64,000 nucleotides of DNA. It comes from Gemmatimonadota bacterium (GTDB taxonomy: Bacteria > Gemmatimonadota > Gemmatimonadetes > Gemmatimonadales > Gemmatimonadaceae). Below are positions 25,889 through 35,128 of this stretch, piece by piece. The notes under the pieces are model-generated. The model was not told the origin of the DNA. It was given only the letters and a program-made list of their open reading frames with translations, and searched no databases. The stretch spans positions 124,001 through 188,000 of the forward strand of contig JADJRJ010000031.1 of the NCBI GenBank assembly GCA_016712265.1. The letters run 5' to 3'. Each line of letters opens with the position of its first letter. Within the stretch, counting starts at the first letter, position 1. The translations under genes and the position numbers were made by a program.

Positions 25889-26950
25889 ATGGCTTCTCCG
25901 TTGACGATCAAGGCCGGAACGGACGCACTGCGCGTACTGCGCTCGCGCGGGCTGCAGCTCGCCGACATCGACGTGGTTCCGGGCGCATCGGGCGGTGCCA
26001 AGTGGCTCGTCCTCGGCGGGATCGACCGATACCTCTTTGGGGAGTTCCTGCAAGGCCCGCGCGTGCGTCCGCTGCATCTGATCGGCTCGTCGATCGGCAG
26101 CTGGCGCATGGCCTGCCTGGCGCAGCGGGACCCGGTGGGCGCTCTCGCGCGCGGCCACCACGGCTACATTGCCGGACAAGGGTATTCGCCCAAACCATCG
26201 ACAGCAGAGGTCTCGCGGATCCTCGGCGCGGTCCTCGACGACCTGCTCGGCCCCACCGGTGTGGACGAGGTCCTTGCGCACCCAACCTTTCGCGTGCATG
26301 TGATCACGGCCGAGGGACGTGGCCTCGCGGCGAGCGACCGGCGACTGGCCCTCGCGACCTCCCTGGGGGTGGCGGCGGCGGCCAACCTCGTGACCCGTCG
26401 CACGTTGGCCCTGCATTTCCGGCGTTGTGTCTTCCATTCGGCCGGCGATGTCACGCCGTTTGCGCACCTGGACGACCTCCCGACGCGCCACGAGCCGTTG
26501 ACCCGCGAGAATGTCCGTGCCGCGCTGCTGGCGTCCGGGTCGATTCCCCTGTTGATGGACGGGGTGCGCATCCCCGGCGTGCCCGGGACCTACTGGGACG
26601 GCGGGGTGCTCGACTACCACCTGGACATGGACCTGGGGGACGGTCCCGGGTTGGTGCTCTACCCGCACTTCTATGACTTCATCGTCCCCGGCTGGTTCGA
26701 CAAGGCGTTGCCGTGGCGGCGCGCGGGGGCGGGGAACTTCACCCACACGGTGCTCATCGCCCCGTCTCGGGAGTTCGTCCGCTCCCTCCCGGGCGGGAAG
26801 ATTCCGGACCGTCGCGACTTCTACGACCTGTCCCATGAGGGGCGCATGGCCCGATGGCAGGGCGTCCTGGATGCGAGCGCCGCGTTAGGCGAGATGCTGC
26901 GCGACCTGGTGGCCAGCGGCCGCATTGCCGATGAGGCGCAACCCTTCTGA
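25889..26950 (+). CDS. patatin-like phospholipase
   Basis: 353 aa starting at an ATG preceded by GGGGCG. The oxyanion loop GASGGAK is at residues 32-38 and the nucleophile Ser68 is in the GSSIG motif. The dyad Asp is in WDGGVLDYH near residue 235. There is no signal peptide, so the enzyme is cytoplasmic or membrane-associated and cleaves acyl esters of lipids. The gene is divergent from the CocE/NonD hydrolase with only 53 nt between starts, implying overlapping promoters. It is followed by a short hairpin. Confidence 0.92.
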   Translation: MASPLTIKAGTDALRVLRSRGLQLADIDVVPGASGGAKWLVLGGIDRYLFGEFLQGPRVRPLHLIGSSIGSWRMACLAQRDPVGALARGHHGYIAGQGYSPKPSTAEVSRILGAVLDDLLGPTGVDEVLAHPTFRVHVITAEGRGLAASDRRLALATSLGVAAAANLVTRRTLALHFRRCVFHSAGDVTPFAHLDDLPTRHEPLTRENVRAALLASGSIPLLMDGVRIPGVPGTYWDGGVLDYHLDMDLGDGPGLVLYPHFYDFIVPGWFDKALPWRRAGAGNFTHTVLIAPSREFVRSLPGGKIPDRRDFYDLSHEGRMARWQGVLDASAALGEMLRDLVASGRIADEAQPF

Positions 26951-26964
26951 GATGTTTCCCGGGG

Positions 26965-26979
26965 CACGGCTCGGCCGTG
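26965..26979 (+). terminator. hairpin after the patatin gene
   Basis: CACGGC pairs with GCCGTG around TCG, 14 nt downstream of the patatin stop. There is no T tract, so it is a weak terminator candidate. Confidence 0.45.
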
Positions 26980-27099
26980 GGGCGGGCTGTGCTCGCCCCC
27001 CGCATGAGCGGGCGGGTACTGGCCCCGATTTTCGCGGCGCGCCAGTTGTCCGGCGCGTTCTCCGCGCCGTAGCTTGGGCGTGACCAACCCGACTCCACC

Positions 27100-28668
27100 A
27101 TGCGCCTTCGACTGAGCTGTGCGGCCCTGGCCGCAGTGTTCCCCGCCCTCCTGGCGGCACAGGAACGCGTCGACCTGCTCGTGCGAGGGGGGCGCGTGAT
27201 CGATGGAACCGGCAGCCCGGCACGGGAGGCCGACGTGGGCATTCGGGGAGACCGCATCGTGTTCGTCGGTGATGCCTCCGCGCGCCAGGTAACCGCCGCG
27301 CGCGTGATCGAGGCGCGCGGGATGGTGGTGGCACCCGGATTCATCGACCCCCACACGCACACCTACGGCGACCTGCAAAGCGACCGCGCCGAGCGGCGCC
27401 GCAACGCAGCGTATCTAATGCAGGGGGTGACGACGGTGGTCACCGGCAACGACGGCGGGGGTCCAGCGGACGTAGCCGAGCATTTCGCGCGGTATGCGCG
27501 TGTGGGGATCGGGACCAATGCCGCGCTGTTTGTCGGATTCGGGACGGTGCGTGGCAAGGTGCTCGGGCCATCGAGCGCCCCGGCCGATGCGGCACAGCTC
27601 ACCCGCATGCGCGAGCTGGTCGCACAGGGGATGCGCGGCGGCGCGCTCGGCCTCAGCACGGGGCTGTACTACGCCCCGCAGAGTTATGCGTCCACCGAGG
27701 AGGTCATTGAGCTCGCCAAAGTCGCGAGTGCTGGAGGCGGGGTCTACGACTCCCACCTGCGCGACGAGAGCTCCTATACGATTGGGGTGGTCGGCGCGGT
27801 GCAGGAGGCCATTCGCATCGGTCGCGAGGCGAAGCTCCCTGTGCACATCGCCCACCTCAAGGCACTCGGCGTGGACGTGTGGGGGCGGTCGGACTCGATC
27901 GTCGCGGTGATCACTGCCGCCCGCGCGGGTGGCCAGCGGGTCACGGCCGACCAGTATCCCTACACGGCGAGTGGATCCGGTGTGGGGGCGTCGTTACTTC
28001 CGCGATGGGCGGAGGCGGGCGGGCGGGATTCCCTCCGACGTCGCTCGCAGGATCCGGCCACGCGGGAGCGCCTGTTGGCCGACATGCGCGACAACCTGCG
28101 GCGTCGCAACGGGGCGAAGTCGCTCCTGATCACCGATGCGGGGCGCAAGGAACTGGTGGGGAAGACCCTCGAGGCGGTTGCTGCTGCCCGTGGCGTGGAA
28201 CCGGTCATCGCCGCGCTGGACATCGTGCTGACGGGTGACGCGTCGGTCGCGTCGTTCAACATGAACGAAGCGGATATCGTGCGCCTCATGCAGCAGCCAT
28301 TTGTCTTCACCGGTTCGGACGGGTCGGATGGGCACCCGCGCAAGTACGGCACCTACCCCAAGAAGCTGCGCGAGTATGTGCTGGAGAAGCGTGCCCTCAC
28401 CCTCGAGGCGTTTGTCCAGCGATCGAGCCTGGAAGTCGCCAATGCGTTAGGCATCCCGGAGCGTGGGGCGGTGGCGGTGGGGCGATACGCCGACGTCGTC
28501 GTGTTCGACCCGGCGGCGGTGCGCGATCGCTCGACCTACGAGGCGCCGACCGAGCTGGCGACGGGGATGTCCTGGGTGCTCGTCAACGGGGTGGTGGCAG
28601 TGGAGAATGGGCGCGTGCTCGAGGTGTTGCCCGGTCGCGGGGTGACACGCGCCGGCGCGCCGCGCTGA
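27100..28668 (+). CDS. N-acyl-D-amino-acid deacylase (D-aminoacylase)
   Basis: Secreted amidohydrolase of 522 aa with signal peptide ending ALLAAQ. The composite N/C-terminal beta domain (LLVRGGRVIDGTG and ADVVVFDP) brackets a TIM barrel. Visible metal-site motifs are DPHTHTYGD near residue 84, SHLRDE near 224, HIAHLKALG near 248, and the distal SDGSDGHP. This pattern is typical of D-aminoacylase and dihydroorotase-like N-acyl-D-amino-acid deacylases, which release free D-amino acids from N-acyl derivatives. The next gene begins within 5 nt of its stop, so the two are very likely co-transcribed. Confidence 0.92.
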   Translation: MRLRLSCAALAAVFPALLAAQERVDLLVRGGRVIDGTGSPAREADVGIRGDRIVFVGDASARQVTAARVIEARGMVVAPGFIDPHTHTYGDLQSDRAERRRNAAYLMQGVTTVVTGNDGGGPADVAEHFARYARVGIGTNAALFVGFGTVRGKVLGPSSAPADAAQLTRMRELVAQGMRGGALGLSTGLYYAPQSYASTEEVIELAKVASAGGGVYDSHLRDESSYTIGVVGAVQEAIRIGREAKLPVHIAHLKALGVDVWGRSDSIVAVITAARAGGQRVTADQYPYTASGSGVGASLLPRWAEAGGRDSLRRRSQDPATRERLLADMRDNLRRRNGAKSLLITDAGRKELVGKTLEAVAAARGVEPVIAALDIVLTGDASVASFNMNEADIVRLMQQPFVFTGSDGSDGHPRKYGTYPKKLREYVLEKRALTLEAFVQRSSLEVANALGIPERGAVAVGRYADVVVFDPAAVRDRSTYEAPTELATGMSWVLVNGVVAVENGRVLEVLPGRGVTRAGAPR

Positions 28669-28673
28669 GTGTG

Positions 28674-31520
28674 ATGCGACGCTGGGCAGCGGTCGTGGTG
28701 GCGTGTTGCCTGGGCAGTCCTGCACCCGCCCAGGCGCCGATCACAGCCCGGTTGTCCACCCTGCAGAACCCGCGCGGGCTCGACTGGCAGGAGGTGCGCA
28801 CGGCGCACTTCACGGTGATCTACCCCAGGGCGCTCGACGGCGAGGCGCGACGCGCGGCCCGCCTGCTCGAGGATCACTACCGACCCCTGGCGGCATCGTT
28901 AGGCGTGGCGCCCCGACGCATCCCGGTCGTGTTGACCAACCAGTCCCTCACCACCAACGCCTACGTGGGCTGGGCCCCGCGCCGCACGCAGTGGTACGCG
29001 ATGCCGAGCCCCACGGTGGATGCCTTTGGTCCCATGGACTGGTACCGGTTGCTCGCTGTGCACGAAGGACGGCACATCGTGCAGGAGCAGGCGTTGCGCA
29101 CCGGGTGGGTCGGGCTGCTGTCGCGGATCTTTGGGGACCAGACGATGGCCTTCCTCGGTGGCCAGCTCTACTTCCCCGCCTGGTTCTGGGAGGGAGACGC
29201 CGTGGGGATGGAGACGGCACTGTCGTCGTCGGGGCGCGGGCGGTTGCCGTCGTTCACCGGGCGGTTGCGCACGATGGTCGCGGGTGGCGAGACGCCAGCG
29301 TACTACCCCACCTGGCAGGGGAGCCTCCGCACCCTGTACCCGGACTGGTACGAGCAGGGGTTTCTCCTCACGTCGTACGTGCGTCGACACCACGGGGATA
29401 GCGCCTGGCGCCGCGTGTTGCGATCCGCTTCGTGGAACCCGCTCCCACCCTTCGCCCTCTCCTTGGCCCTCAAGCGGGAGACCGGCAAGGGGCTGGTCGA
29501 CCTGCAAGCGGCCGCTCTGGCCGAGGCGGACAGCGCGTGGCGCGTGCAACGTGACGCCGTGCGTGAGACCCCGGGGACGCCGCGTTCGCCGACAAACGAC
29601 GCATATCATGTGTGGTCGCTCCCGCAGGTGGCCGGCGATGGGAGCATCATCGCCACCTACTGGGACATGGACACCCCCACGCAGCTCGTGCGACTCGCGC
29701 GGGGTCGGCGCGAGGTGCTGGTGGATCGCGTCGGCCTGGTCGGGGACCTGCAGTTCCATGTGCGGGGCAACCAGGTCGTGTGGAGCGAGTATGAGGTGGA
29801 CCCCCGGTACGGTGAGCGCAATTATCTCGTGGTAAAGCGGCTCGACCTGGACACGCGACAGGTCGTGCGCCTGTCCGATCGGTCGCGCTACTACGGTCCG
29901 TCGTTGTCCCCGGACGGCGCCCGGATTGTCGCCGTGGAGTTCGATTCCACGCGGCGCACGCGGCTGGCGTTCATGGATGCGGAAAGCGGCGTGGTGCGCC
30001 CCGCGCTGGACGTGAGTGGCGGCCACCTCGTGACGCCATCATGGACCCCGGATGGACGCGGGGTCTTTGTGGTCGCCGTGGATACCGCACGCGGGAACGC
30101 GCTCCTGCGCGTGGACGTGCTCTCCGGGCAGGTGCGCACCCTGGTGGATTTCACCCATGACGCGATCTCGCGTCCCGTGGCAAGCGGTGGCTACGTGCTC
30201 TTCGACTCACCCCGCGATGGGTTGGACAACGTGTGGGCCGTGGACACGAGCAGCGGGCGCGTGACGCGGGTGACCTCGCGCCGGTTTGGGGCGAAACACG
30301 CGTCGCCAGCGGCCGATGGGCGCACGATGGTCTACGCGGACTACGGGCCCAGCGGCTGGGACATTGTGGAAGCGCCGTTGGACCCGGGCTCCGGCGAGGA
30401 GGCGAGTGTGGTGCGCGCCGCGCCGGTACGGCTGGCCGATTCGACCGTCGCGCAGGAGGCTCGGCTCGGTGCCGCACTCGCCCCCGCAACCCACGACGCG
30501 TGGCGGCCGCGACCCTATGGCGGGCTGCGGACCCTGTTCGACTTTCACAGCCTCATGGTCGCCCCTGGAAGCGATGGCGTGAACCAGGGCCTCTCCCTGG
30601 AGAGCCGGAACCTGCTGAACACCTTTGGGCTCAACGCCGGCGTTCTCTGGAACACCAACGAGCAGAAGCTCTCGATGGATGTGGGGGCCAGCTATGCCGG
30701 GCTCCCGGTGATCGTCGATGCGGGGATGCGCTGGGGATCGCGTGGGTCGTCGTTCACCGATTCGCTGGGCGCCGTGGTGCCCTACAGCTGGAATGAGCAG
30801 TCGGTGCAACTCGTCGCGCGACTTCCCCTCACGCGCCTCATGGGCCAGCGTCGCCAGTCCCTCACGCTCGCGGCCGGTGTCGCCCGCACGCGCGTGACCG
30901 ACCAGCCGGTGCGGTTCCGCTTTGACAACAACAACGGGCTGTTCACCCCCGTCGTGTACAGCGCCACCGCGAGCCATGTGCGCTCGGCGGCCTTTCGCGA
31001 CCTGATGCAAACCGGGGCGTCGGCCTCCGTGGTGTACCGTCACACGCCACTGCAGGGTGACTACGACAGCCACCTGCTGGCCGCGCGTGGCACGGCGATC
31101 GCCCCGGGGCCGTTTCGCAACGACGCCCTGGTCCTGGATGCGGGGCACGAGGAACAGCGTCCCGACGAGTATCGCTTCTCCAGCGAGCTGGTCTTCCCCC
31201 GCGGCTTCAGCCGGCGGTACCACGACCGGCTCACGCGCGCGGGGGCATCGTATCACCTGCCGTTGCTGTACCCTGATCTCGCCCTCGGTCCGCTGGCCTT
31301 CGTGCGTCGCATCCAGGGGGCCGGCTTCGTCGATGTCGCCCGTGGCGCCGATCGTACTGGCGCGCGCGTCGTCGACTATCGTTCCGTCGGCGGGGAGCTT
31401 ACCGCCGACATCGCCCCGCTCGGCATGAGATCCACCATGCGGTTAGGTGTGCGGCTCTCGCAGCAGCTCACGGGCGAGAAGCGGGCGCGCACCGAGTTCC
31501 TGGTGGTGCTGCCGCAGTAG
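28674..31520 (+). CDS. gluzincin metallopeptidase / TolB propeller / outer-membrane barrel fusion
   Basis: 948 residues from the ATG (a GTG lies one codon earlier); signal peptide ending APAQ. Residues about 40-280 are a peptidase-MA-like domain with HEGRH at 130-134 and WEGDA (Glu173), the gluzincin zinc motifs. Residues about 300-600 form a TolB/WD40-like propeller with YYGPSLSPDGARIV and PSWTPDGRGVFV strands. The C-terminal 330 residues are alternating beta-strands consistent with an outer-membrane barrel. The whole protein would place a peptidase and propeller at the outer membrane. It lies directly behind the D-aminoacylase gene. The domain order is seen directly; the topology is inferred. 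Confidence 0.8.
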   Translation: MRRWAAVVVACCLGSPAPAQAPITARLSTLQNPRGLDWQEVRTAHFTVIYPRALDGEARRAARLLEDHYRPLAASLGVAPRRIPVVLTNQSLTTNAYVGWAPRRTQWYAMPSPTVDAFGPMDWYRLLAVHEGRHIVQEQALRTGWVGLLSRIFGDQTMAFLGGQLYFPAWFWEGDAVGMETALSSSGRGRLPSFTGRLRTMVAGGETPAYYPTWQGSLRTLYPDWYEQGFLLTSYVRRHHGDSAWRRVLRSASWNPLPPFALSLALKRETGKGLVDLQAAALAEADSAWRVQRDAVRETPGTPRSPTNDAYHVWSLPQVAGDGSIIATYWDMDTPTQLVRLARGRREVLVDRVGLVGDLQFHVRGNQVVWSEYEVDPRYGERNYLVVKRLDLDTRQVVRLSDRSRYYGPSLSPDGARIVAVEFDSTRRTRLAFMDAESGVVRPALDVSGGHLVTPSWTPDGRGVFVVAVDTARGNALLRVDVLSGQVRTLVDFTHDAISRPVASGGYVLFDSPRDGLDNVWAVDTSSGRVTRVTSRRFGAKHASPAADGRTMVYADYGPSGWDIVEAPLDPGSGEEASVVRAAPVRLADSTVAQEARLGAALAPATHDAWRPRPYGGLRTLFDFHSLMVAPGSDGVNQGLSLESRNLLNTFGLNAGVLWNTNEQKLSMDVGASYAGLPVIVDAGMRWGSRGSSFTDSLGAVVPYSWNEQSVQLVARLPLTRLMGQRRQSLTLAAGVARTRVTDQPVRFRFDNNNGLFTPVVYSATASHVRSAAFRDLMQTGASASVVYRHTPLQGDYDSHLLAARGTAIAPGPFRNDALVLDAGHEEQRPDEYRFSSELVFPRGFSRRYHDRLTRAGASYHLPLLYPDLALGPLAFVRRIQGAGFVDVARGADRTGARVVDYRSVGGELTADIAPLGMRSTMRLGVRLSQQLTGEKRARTEFLVVLPQ

Positions 31521-31561
31521 CCCCCCTCCCCCCCCGCGTCGCGCGTCACCCTCCACCTTGC

Positions 31562-32185
31562 GTGCTCCCGTTGTCCATTCGCTCCGCAGCGCACTACGAC
31601 CAAGCGTACTTCGACAAGTGGTATCGCCACCCGAAACATCGCGTGAAGTCGCCGCTCGACATTCGCCGCCAGCTGTCGTTTGTGGTCGCCGCCACCGAGT
31701 ACATCCTCGAGCGGCCGGTGACCAAGGTGCTGGACGTCGGCGCCGGTGAGGGAAATTGGGGAGAGGCGCTCAAGACACTGCGCCCGCGCGCGAAGTACTA
31801 CGGCGTCGATCCAAGCGAATATGCCGTCGAGCGGTTCGGCAAGGCGCGCAACATCCGGCGCGGCGGGTTTGGGGACCTCGGCGATCTTCGCCTCCCCGAC
31901 GACTTCGACCTGGTGCTCTGCTGCGGCGTGATGAACTACGTCGCCCCAGCCGAGCTGGCGACCGGGCTGAGGTGGCTCACGACCGCGTGTCAGGGCGTGG
32001 CGTATTTCGAGATCTTCACCGCCGCCGATGACGCGGTCGGTGACTTCACCCGTTCCGCCGCACGCTCCCCTCGCTCGTGGCGCGCGCTGCTCAAGCGCAC
32101 CGGCTGGACCCCCCTGGGGATGCACCTGTACCTCCGCTCCGACATGGCCGGGATCGCGTCGGCGCTCGAGCGCGCCGTGCCGTGA
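31562..32185 (+). CDS. class I SAM-dependent methyltransferase
   Basis: 207 aa from a GTG start. The Rossmann SAM-binding motif VLDVGAGEG is at about residues 57-65, with the acidic motif II in YYGVDPSEYAVE and the catalytic region CCGVMNYVAP. The N-terminal HYDQAYFDKWYRHPKHRV segment is typical of small-molecule methyltransferases of the Methyltransf_11/25 type. The substrate is unknown. It follows the metallopeptidase fusion gene by 41 nt but has no evident functional link to it. Confidence 0.88.
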   Translation: MLPLSIRSAAHYDQAYFDKWYRHPKHRVKSPLDIRRQLSFVVAATEYILERPVTKVLDVGAGEGNWGEALKTLRPRAKYYGVDPSEYAVERFGKARNIRRGGFGDLGDLRLPDDFDLVLCCGVMNYVAPAELATGLRWLTTACQGVAYFEIFTAADDAVGDFTRSAARSPRSWRALLKRTGWTPLGMHLYLRSDMAGIASALERAVP

Positions 32186-32255
32186 CGATCGCGTCGCACC
32201 GTGACGCATGTTGCGTTTCCCTCTCCCTCGGTCACCCATGCGTGACGCCCGCACC

Positions 32256-33398
32256 ATGACAAACTTGCCGATGCGTGTCTTGACCCTCGCGGTCCTCACT
32301 GCCACGACGGCGATGGCGCAGGGACGCCCCGCGCGCGCCGACCTGCCGTTGCAGCTCACCCGCGAGACCGCCACCTGGCTCGCCGCACTGCCTATCGGTT
32401 GCGTCGACAAGCCACATGAGCCGCCGCGGAGTCGCGGGTACCTCTACGAGTCCTCGATCCGGATCACGCCGGACTTCCAGAAGACGCGGGCCTTCTATGG
32501 CTGCTCCGACTGGCATTCCGCGGTGAACTCCACCTGGACCCTGGTGAAGATCCTGCGCGCGCACCCGGACCTCAGCGTGGCGCGGCTCATTCGCGAGAAG
32601 CTCAACGAGCACCTCGCCCCGGGCCCCATGACCGGCGAGGTCGAGTTCTTCAACGGGGAAGGAGATCGCACCTTCGAGCGCCCATATGGGTGGGTCTGGT
32701 TGCTGCGACTCTATGGGGAAGCGAAGGCATGGGACGATCCCGACGCGAAGAAGTGGGCCGCCGCGCTGGAGCCACTCGCGCGCCTCTTCCTCGAACGGTT
32801 CCCCGCGTACCTCAAGGGACTGGCCGCACCCATTCGCGTGGGGACGCACGCCAACACGGCGTATGCGCTCCTCCTGCTCCACGAATACGCGCGCACCACT
32901 GGTGAGTCCGCCGTGCAGCAACAGGTGGAGGAGCGTGCCCGCGCCTTCTTCCTGGCCGATGCGGGGTGCGCGCCTAACGTGGAGGTGTCCGGTTCGGACT
33001 TCTTTGCGCCCTGCCTGCTCGAAGCCTCGTTGATGGGCCACGTCCTCCCCCAGGCGGAGTTCGTCCGCTGGCTCGGCGCCTTTTTGCCGGAACCGGAGAG
33101 CCCCGCGTTCAAGGCGTACACCACGACGGTGGAGATGGCCGGTGCCAACGCCGACCTCGAGAAGGCGAACCTCATGGGGGCCAAGGCGCACCTGATCGGG
33201 CTCGCCGTCAGCCGCGCGAAGAATCTCGAGGACATCGCGAAGGCCCTCCCGCCGACCGACAAGCGGGTCGCCGCGTATCGCCGGCTCGCCGCCGTCCAGG
33301 CGAAGGCGGGGATCAATGGGATGTACGACGCCGACTACGTCGGGACCCACTGGCTCGGCACCTACATCGTCGACTACCTGGTCAGCGCCGGCCGGTAG
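32256..33398 (+). CDS. DUF2891 family exported protein
   Basis: 380 aa from the ATG at 32256; ATGs at 32238 and 32271 are equally possible, and the last would give the shortest signal peptide (MRVLTLAVLTATTAMAQ). The sequence YGCSDWHSAVNSTWTLVKIL and the His/Trp-rich HANTAYALLLLHEYAR helix repeat match the DUF2891 family, an alpha-helical toroid-like fold resembling glycan-processing enzymes. No biochemical role is established for the family as far as I know. It is followed by a strong hairpin and then the metal-regulation cluster. Confidence 0.85.
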   Translation: MTNLPMRVLTLAVLTATTAMAQGRPARADLPLQLTRETATWLAALPIGCVDKPHEPPRSRGYLYESSIRITPDFQKTRAFYGCSDWHSAVNSTWTLVKILRAHPDLSVARLIREKLNEHLAPGPMTGEVEFFNGEGDRTFERPYGWVWLLRLYGEAKAWDDPDAKKWAAALEPLARLFLERFPAYLKGLAAPIRVGTHANTAYALLLLHEYARTTGESAVQQQVEERARAFFLADAGCAPNVEVSGSDFFAPCLLEASLMGHVLPQAEFVRWLGAFLPEPESPAFKAYTTTVEMAGANADLEKANLMGAKAHLIGLAVSRAKNLEDIAKALPPTDKRVAAYRRLAAVQAKAGINGMYDADYVGTHWLGTYIVDYLVSAGR

Positions 33399-33407
33399 CG
33401 GAACCTT

Positions 33408-33427
33408 GGCCGGGGACACCCCCGGCC
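33408..33427 (+). terminator. hairpin terminator after the DUF2891 gene
   Basis: GGCCGGGG at 33408-33415 pairs with CCCCGGCC at 33420-33427 around ACAC, 10 nt after the stop. There is no T tract but the stem is strong. Confidence 0.6.
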
Positions 33428-33522
33428 GCAACGACCTGCGCCCCTCCTTCACGCCCCTGATGGGTCCTGCCATGCGGCCGGCTCGAAGGGGGTCGCCGGG
33501 AACTTCCCCTGGCGAGCGATAT

Positions 33523-33538
33523 TGATATCTTGTTATCA
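33523..33538. promoter_or_regulatory. Fur/Zur-type operator candidate
   Basis: TGATA at 33523-33527 and TATCA at 33534-33538 form an inverted repeat with a 6-nt spacer. They lie within a strikingly AT-rich island (33518-33541) that resembles the GATAAT repeats of Fur boxes. It ends 9 nt before the ATG of the Fur-family gene, so autoregulation is likely. Confidence 0.6.
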
Positions 33539-33546
33539 GTAACGCG

Positions 33547-33936
33547 ATGCCCATGGAACGAAACACTCGGCAGAAATCGGCGGTCAGGGAGGCCTTAGTT
33601 GTTGCAGGAAGGCCACTTACGCCGTTCGAGATACTGGAAGGCGCCCAGGCGCTGGTCCCTGGACTTGGGATCGCGACCGTCTATCGCGTCCTGAAATCCA
33701 TGACGTCGGACGGGAGTGTGGTCCCCGTGGAGCTACCGGGGAGCGCGACTCGCTACGAAACGGCGCACCGCGGGCATCACCACCACTTCCACTGCCGCGG
33801 CTGCGAACGCGTCTATGAGGTGGCGGGGTGTCCGCCGGATCTGGCCCGTTTTGCCCCGCCGGGATTTGTCCTCGACGGCCACGAGGTGGTGTTGTACGGG
33901 CGCTGCTCGACCTGCGCGGTCGTCGCGGAGGGCTGA
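33547..33936 (+). CDS. Fur family metal-responsive repressor (Zur/Fur/PerR type)
   Basis: 129 aa. The N-terminal winged helix includes GIATVYRVLKSM (residues 41-52), the DNA-recognition helix of the family. The metal-binding core contains HRGHHHHFHC (75-83), with structural zinc CxxC pairs at Cys83/Cys86 and Cys120/Cys123. An AT-rich palindrome lies immediately upstream. The next gene, 2 nt away, encodes a ZIP metal transporter, which suggests Zur (zinc) or Fur (iron) rather than PerR. The metal cannot be decided from sequence alone. Confidence 0.93.
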   Translation: MPMERNTRQKSAVREALVVAGRPLTPFEILEGAQALVPGLGIATVYRVLKSMTSDGSVVPVELPGSATRYETAHRGHHHHFHCRGCERVYEVAGCPPDLARFAPPGFVLDGHEVVLYGRCSTCAVVAEG

Positions 33937-33938
33937 GC

Positions 33939-34721
33939 ATGTCGCCCTGGGTGAGCAGCCTGGCCGTCGTGGCCCTTGTGTCGGCCCTTCCGTTGATCGG
34001 GATCACGTTCGTCGCGCAGCGACAGGCCGTATTGGGGATGTACCTGGGTCGGCTGGTGCCGCTCGCGGCGGGGGCGCTCGTTGGCGCGCCCCTCTTTCAC
34101 CTCATCCCCGAGTCTCTGGCGAAGGGTGGGAGTGCAGTTGGCCTGTTGGGGTGGATGGCGGTGGGTGGCACCGCGTTCTTCATGATGGATCGCGTGCTCC
34201 ACACGCGGGTGGCGCCGGTCGCCATCGGTGGTGCGGTGGCGGGTGGTCCCCTGGATGTTGGAGGGAGGGCACGACTGCGGGAGCTGGTGCCGTTGCTCGT
34301 GATCGGTGACGCCCTGCACAATGCGGTGGACGGCGTCCTGATCGCCGGCGCCTACCTGGACGAACCCACGTTAGGCATCGTGACCGGGGTCGCGATCGCG
34401 CTGCACGAGCTGCCGCGTGAGCTGGGCACGGTTGCCCTGTTGCTCGCTGCTGGCATCAGCATGCGCCAGGCGGTGGGGCTGAACGTGTTGACCGCATTGC
34501 TGGCTGCCGCGAGCGCGGTGGCGACTCTGGTGGCCGGGGTCGGGGTGGTGGGATCGAGCGGGGTCATCCTTGCCCTGGGGGCGGGCACTTTCCTCTACCT
34601 CGCGGGTGCGCTGCTCCTCACGGAGTGGCGCGGGGTGACGTCGCGTAGCGACCTCGCGGTGCGGGGGCTGCTCTTTGCGCTCGGCTTGTTGCTCACGACC
34701 TTCGGGCGCCACACGCACTGA
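33939..34721 (+). CDS. ZIP family metal transporter
   Basis: 260 aa with about eight membrane helices. It imports zinc or another divalent metal through the inner membrane. The metal-site motifs of TM4 and TM5 are seen as HNAVDG (127-132) and HELPRE (156-161). A short His-containing loop follows the third helix (VLHTRVAP). The ATG is 2 nt behind the Fur-type repressor stop, so the two are almost certainly co-transcribed and the repressor probably controls this uptake system. The frame is open further upstream within the repressor gene, but the ATG at 33939 fits the family N-terminus. Confidence 0.93.
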   Translation: MSPWVSSLAVVALVSALPLIGITFVAQRQAVLGMYLGRLVPLAAGALVGAPLFHLIPESLAKGGSAVGLLGWMAVGGTAFFMMDRVLHTRVAPVAIGGAVAGGPLDVGGRARLRELVPLLVIGDALHNAVDGVLIAGAYLDEPTLGIVTGVAIALHELPRELGTVALLLAAGISMRQAVGLNVLTALLAAASAVATLVAGVGVVGSSGVILALGAGTFLYLAGALLLTEWRGVTSRSDLAVRGLLFALGLLLTTFGRHTH

Positions 34722-34774
34722 CCGTTCGCGGGACGGTGGCATACCTTTGCCGTCGTCCCTTGCCTCCGGTGTGA

Positions 34775-35128
34775 ATGGTGGAACGCGTCAACCTTGCCGA
34801 AAAACTCGCTGCCGTCCAGCACCCCTGGCAGCCACACACCGTGGCCGAGTTCAACGGGCACGACCTGATGGTCGCGAAGTTCCAGGGAGAATTCCGGTGG
34901 CATTCCCATGACGACACCGACGACCTCTTCCTGGTGTTGCGCGGGCATGTGACCCTGCAGCTGCGAACCGGCAATGTTGAGTTGGGGCCTGGCGAGCTGT
35001 TCGTCGTGCCCCAAGGGGTCGAACACAGCCCTCGCTCGGACGAGGGCGCCGAGGTACTGCTGATCGAGCGCACGGGAACGCCGAACACCGGCGACGTCGC
35101 GACCGCGGAGCCTCGTCGGGTCCTGTAA
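34775..35128 (+). CDS. cupin domain protein
   Basis: 117 aa, single-domain cupin. The two conserved motifs are WHSHDDTDDLFLVLRG (42-57) and GPGELFVVPQGVEHSP (71-86), giving possible metal ligands His43, His45 and His84. No signal peptide is seen. It lies 53 nt after the ZIP transporter and its stop codon directly abuts the CopD-like gene, so it belongs to the same transcription unit. Whether it is an enzyme or a metal or ligand sensor cannot be told. Confidence 0.88.
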   Translation: MVERVNLAEKLAAVQHPWQPHTVAEFNGHDLMVAKFQGEFRWHSHDDTDDLFLVLRGHVTLQLRTGNVELGPGELFVVPQGVEHSPRSDEGAEVLLIERTGTPNTGDVATAEPRRVL

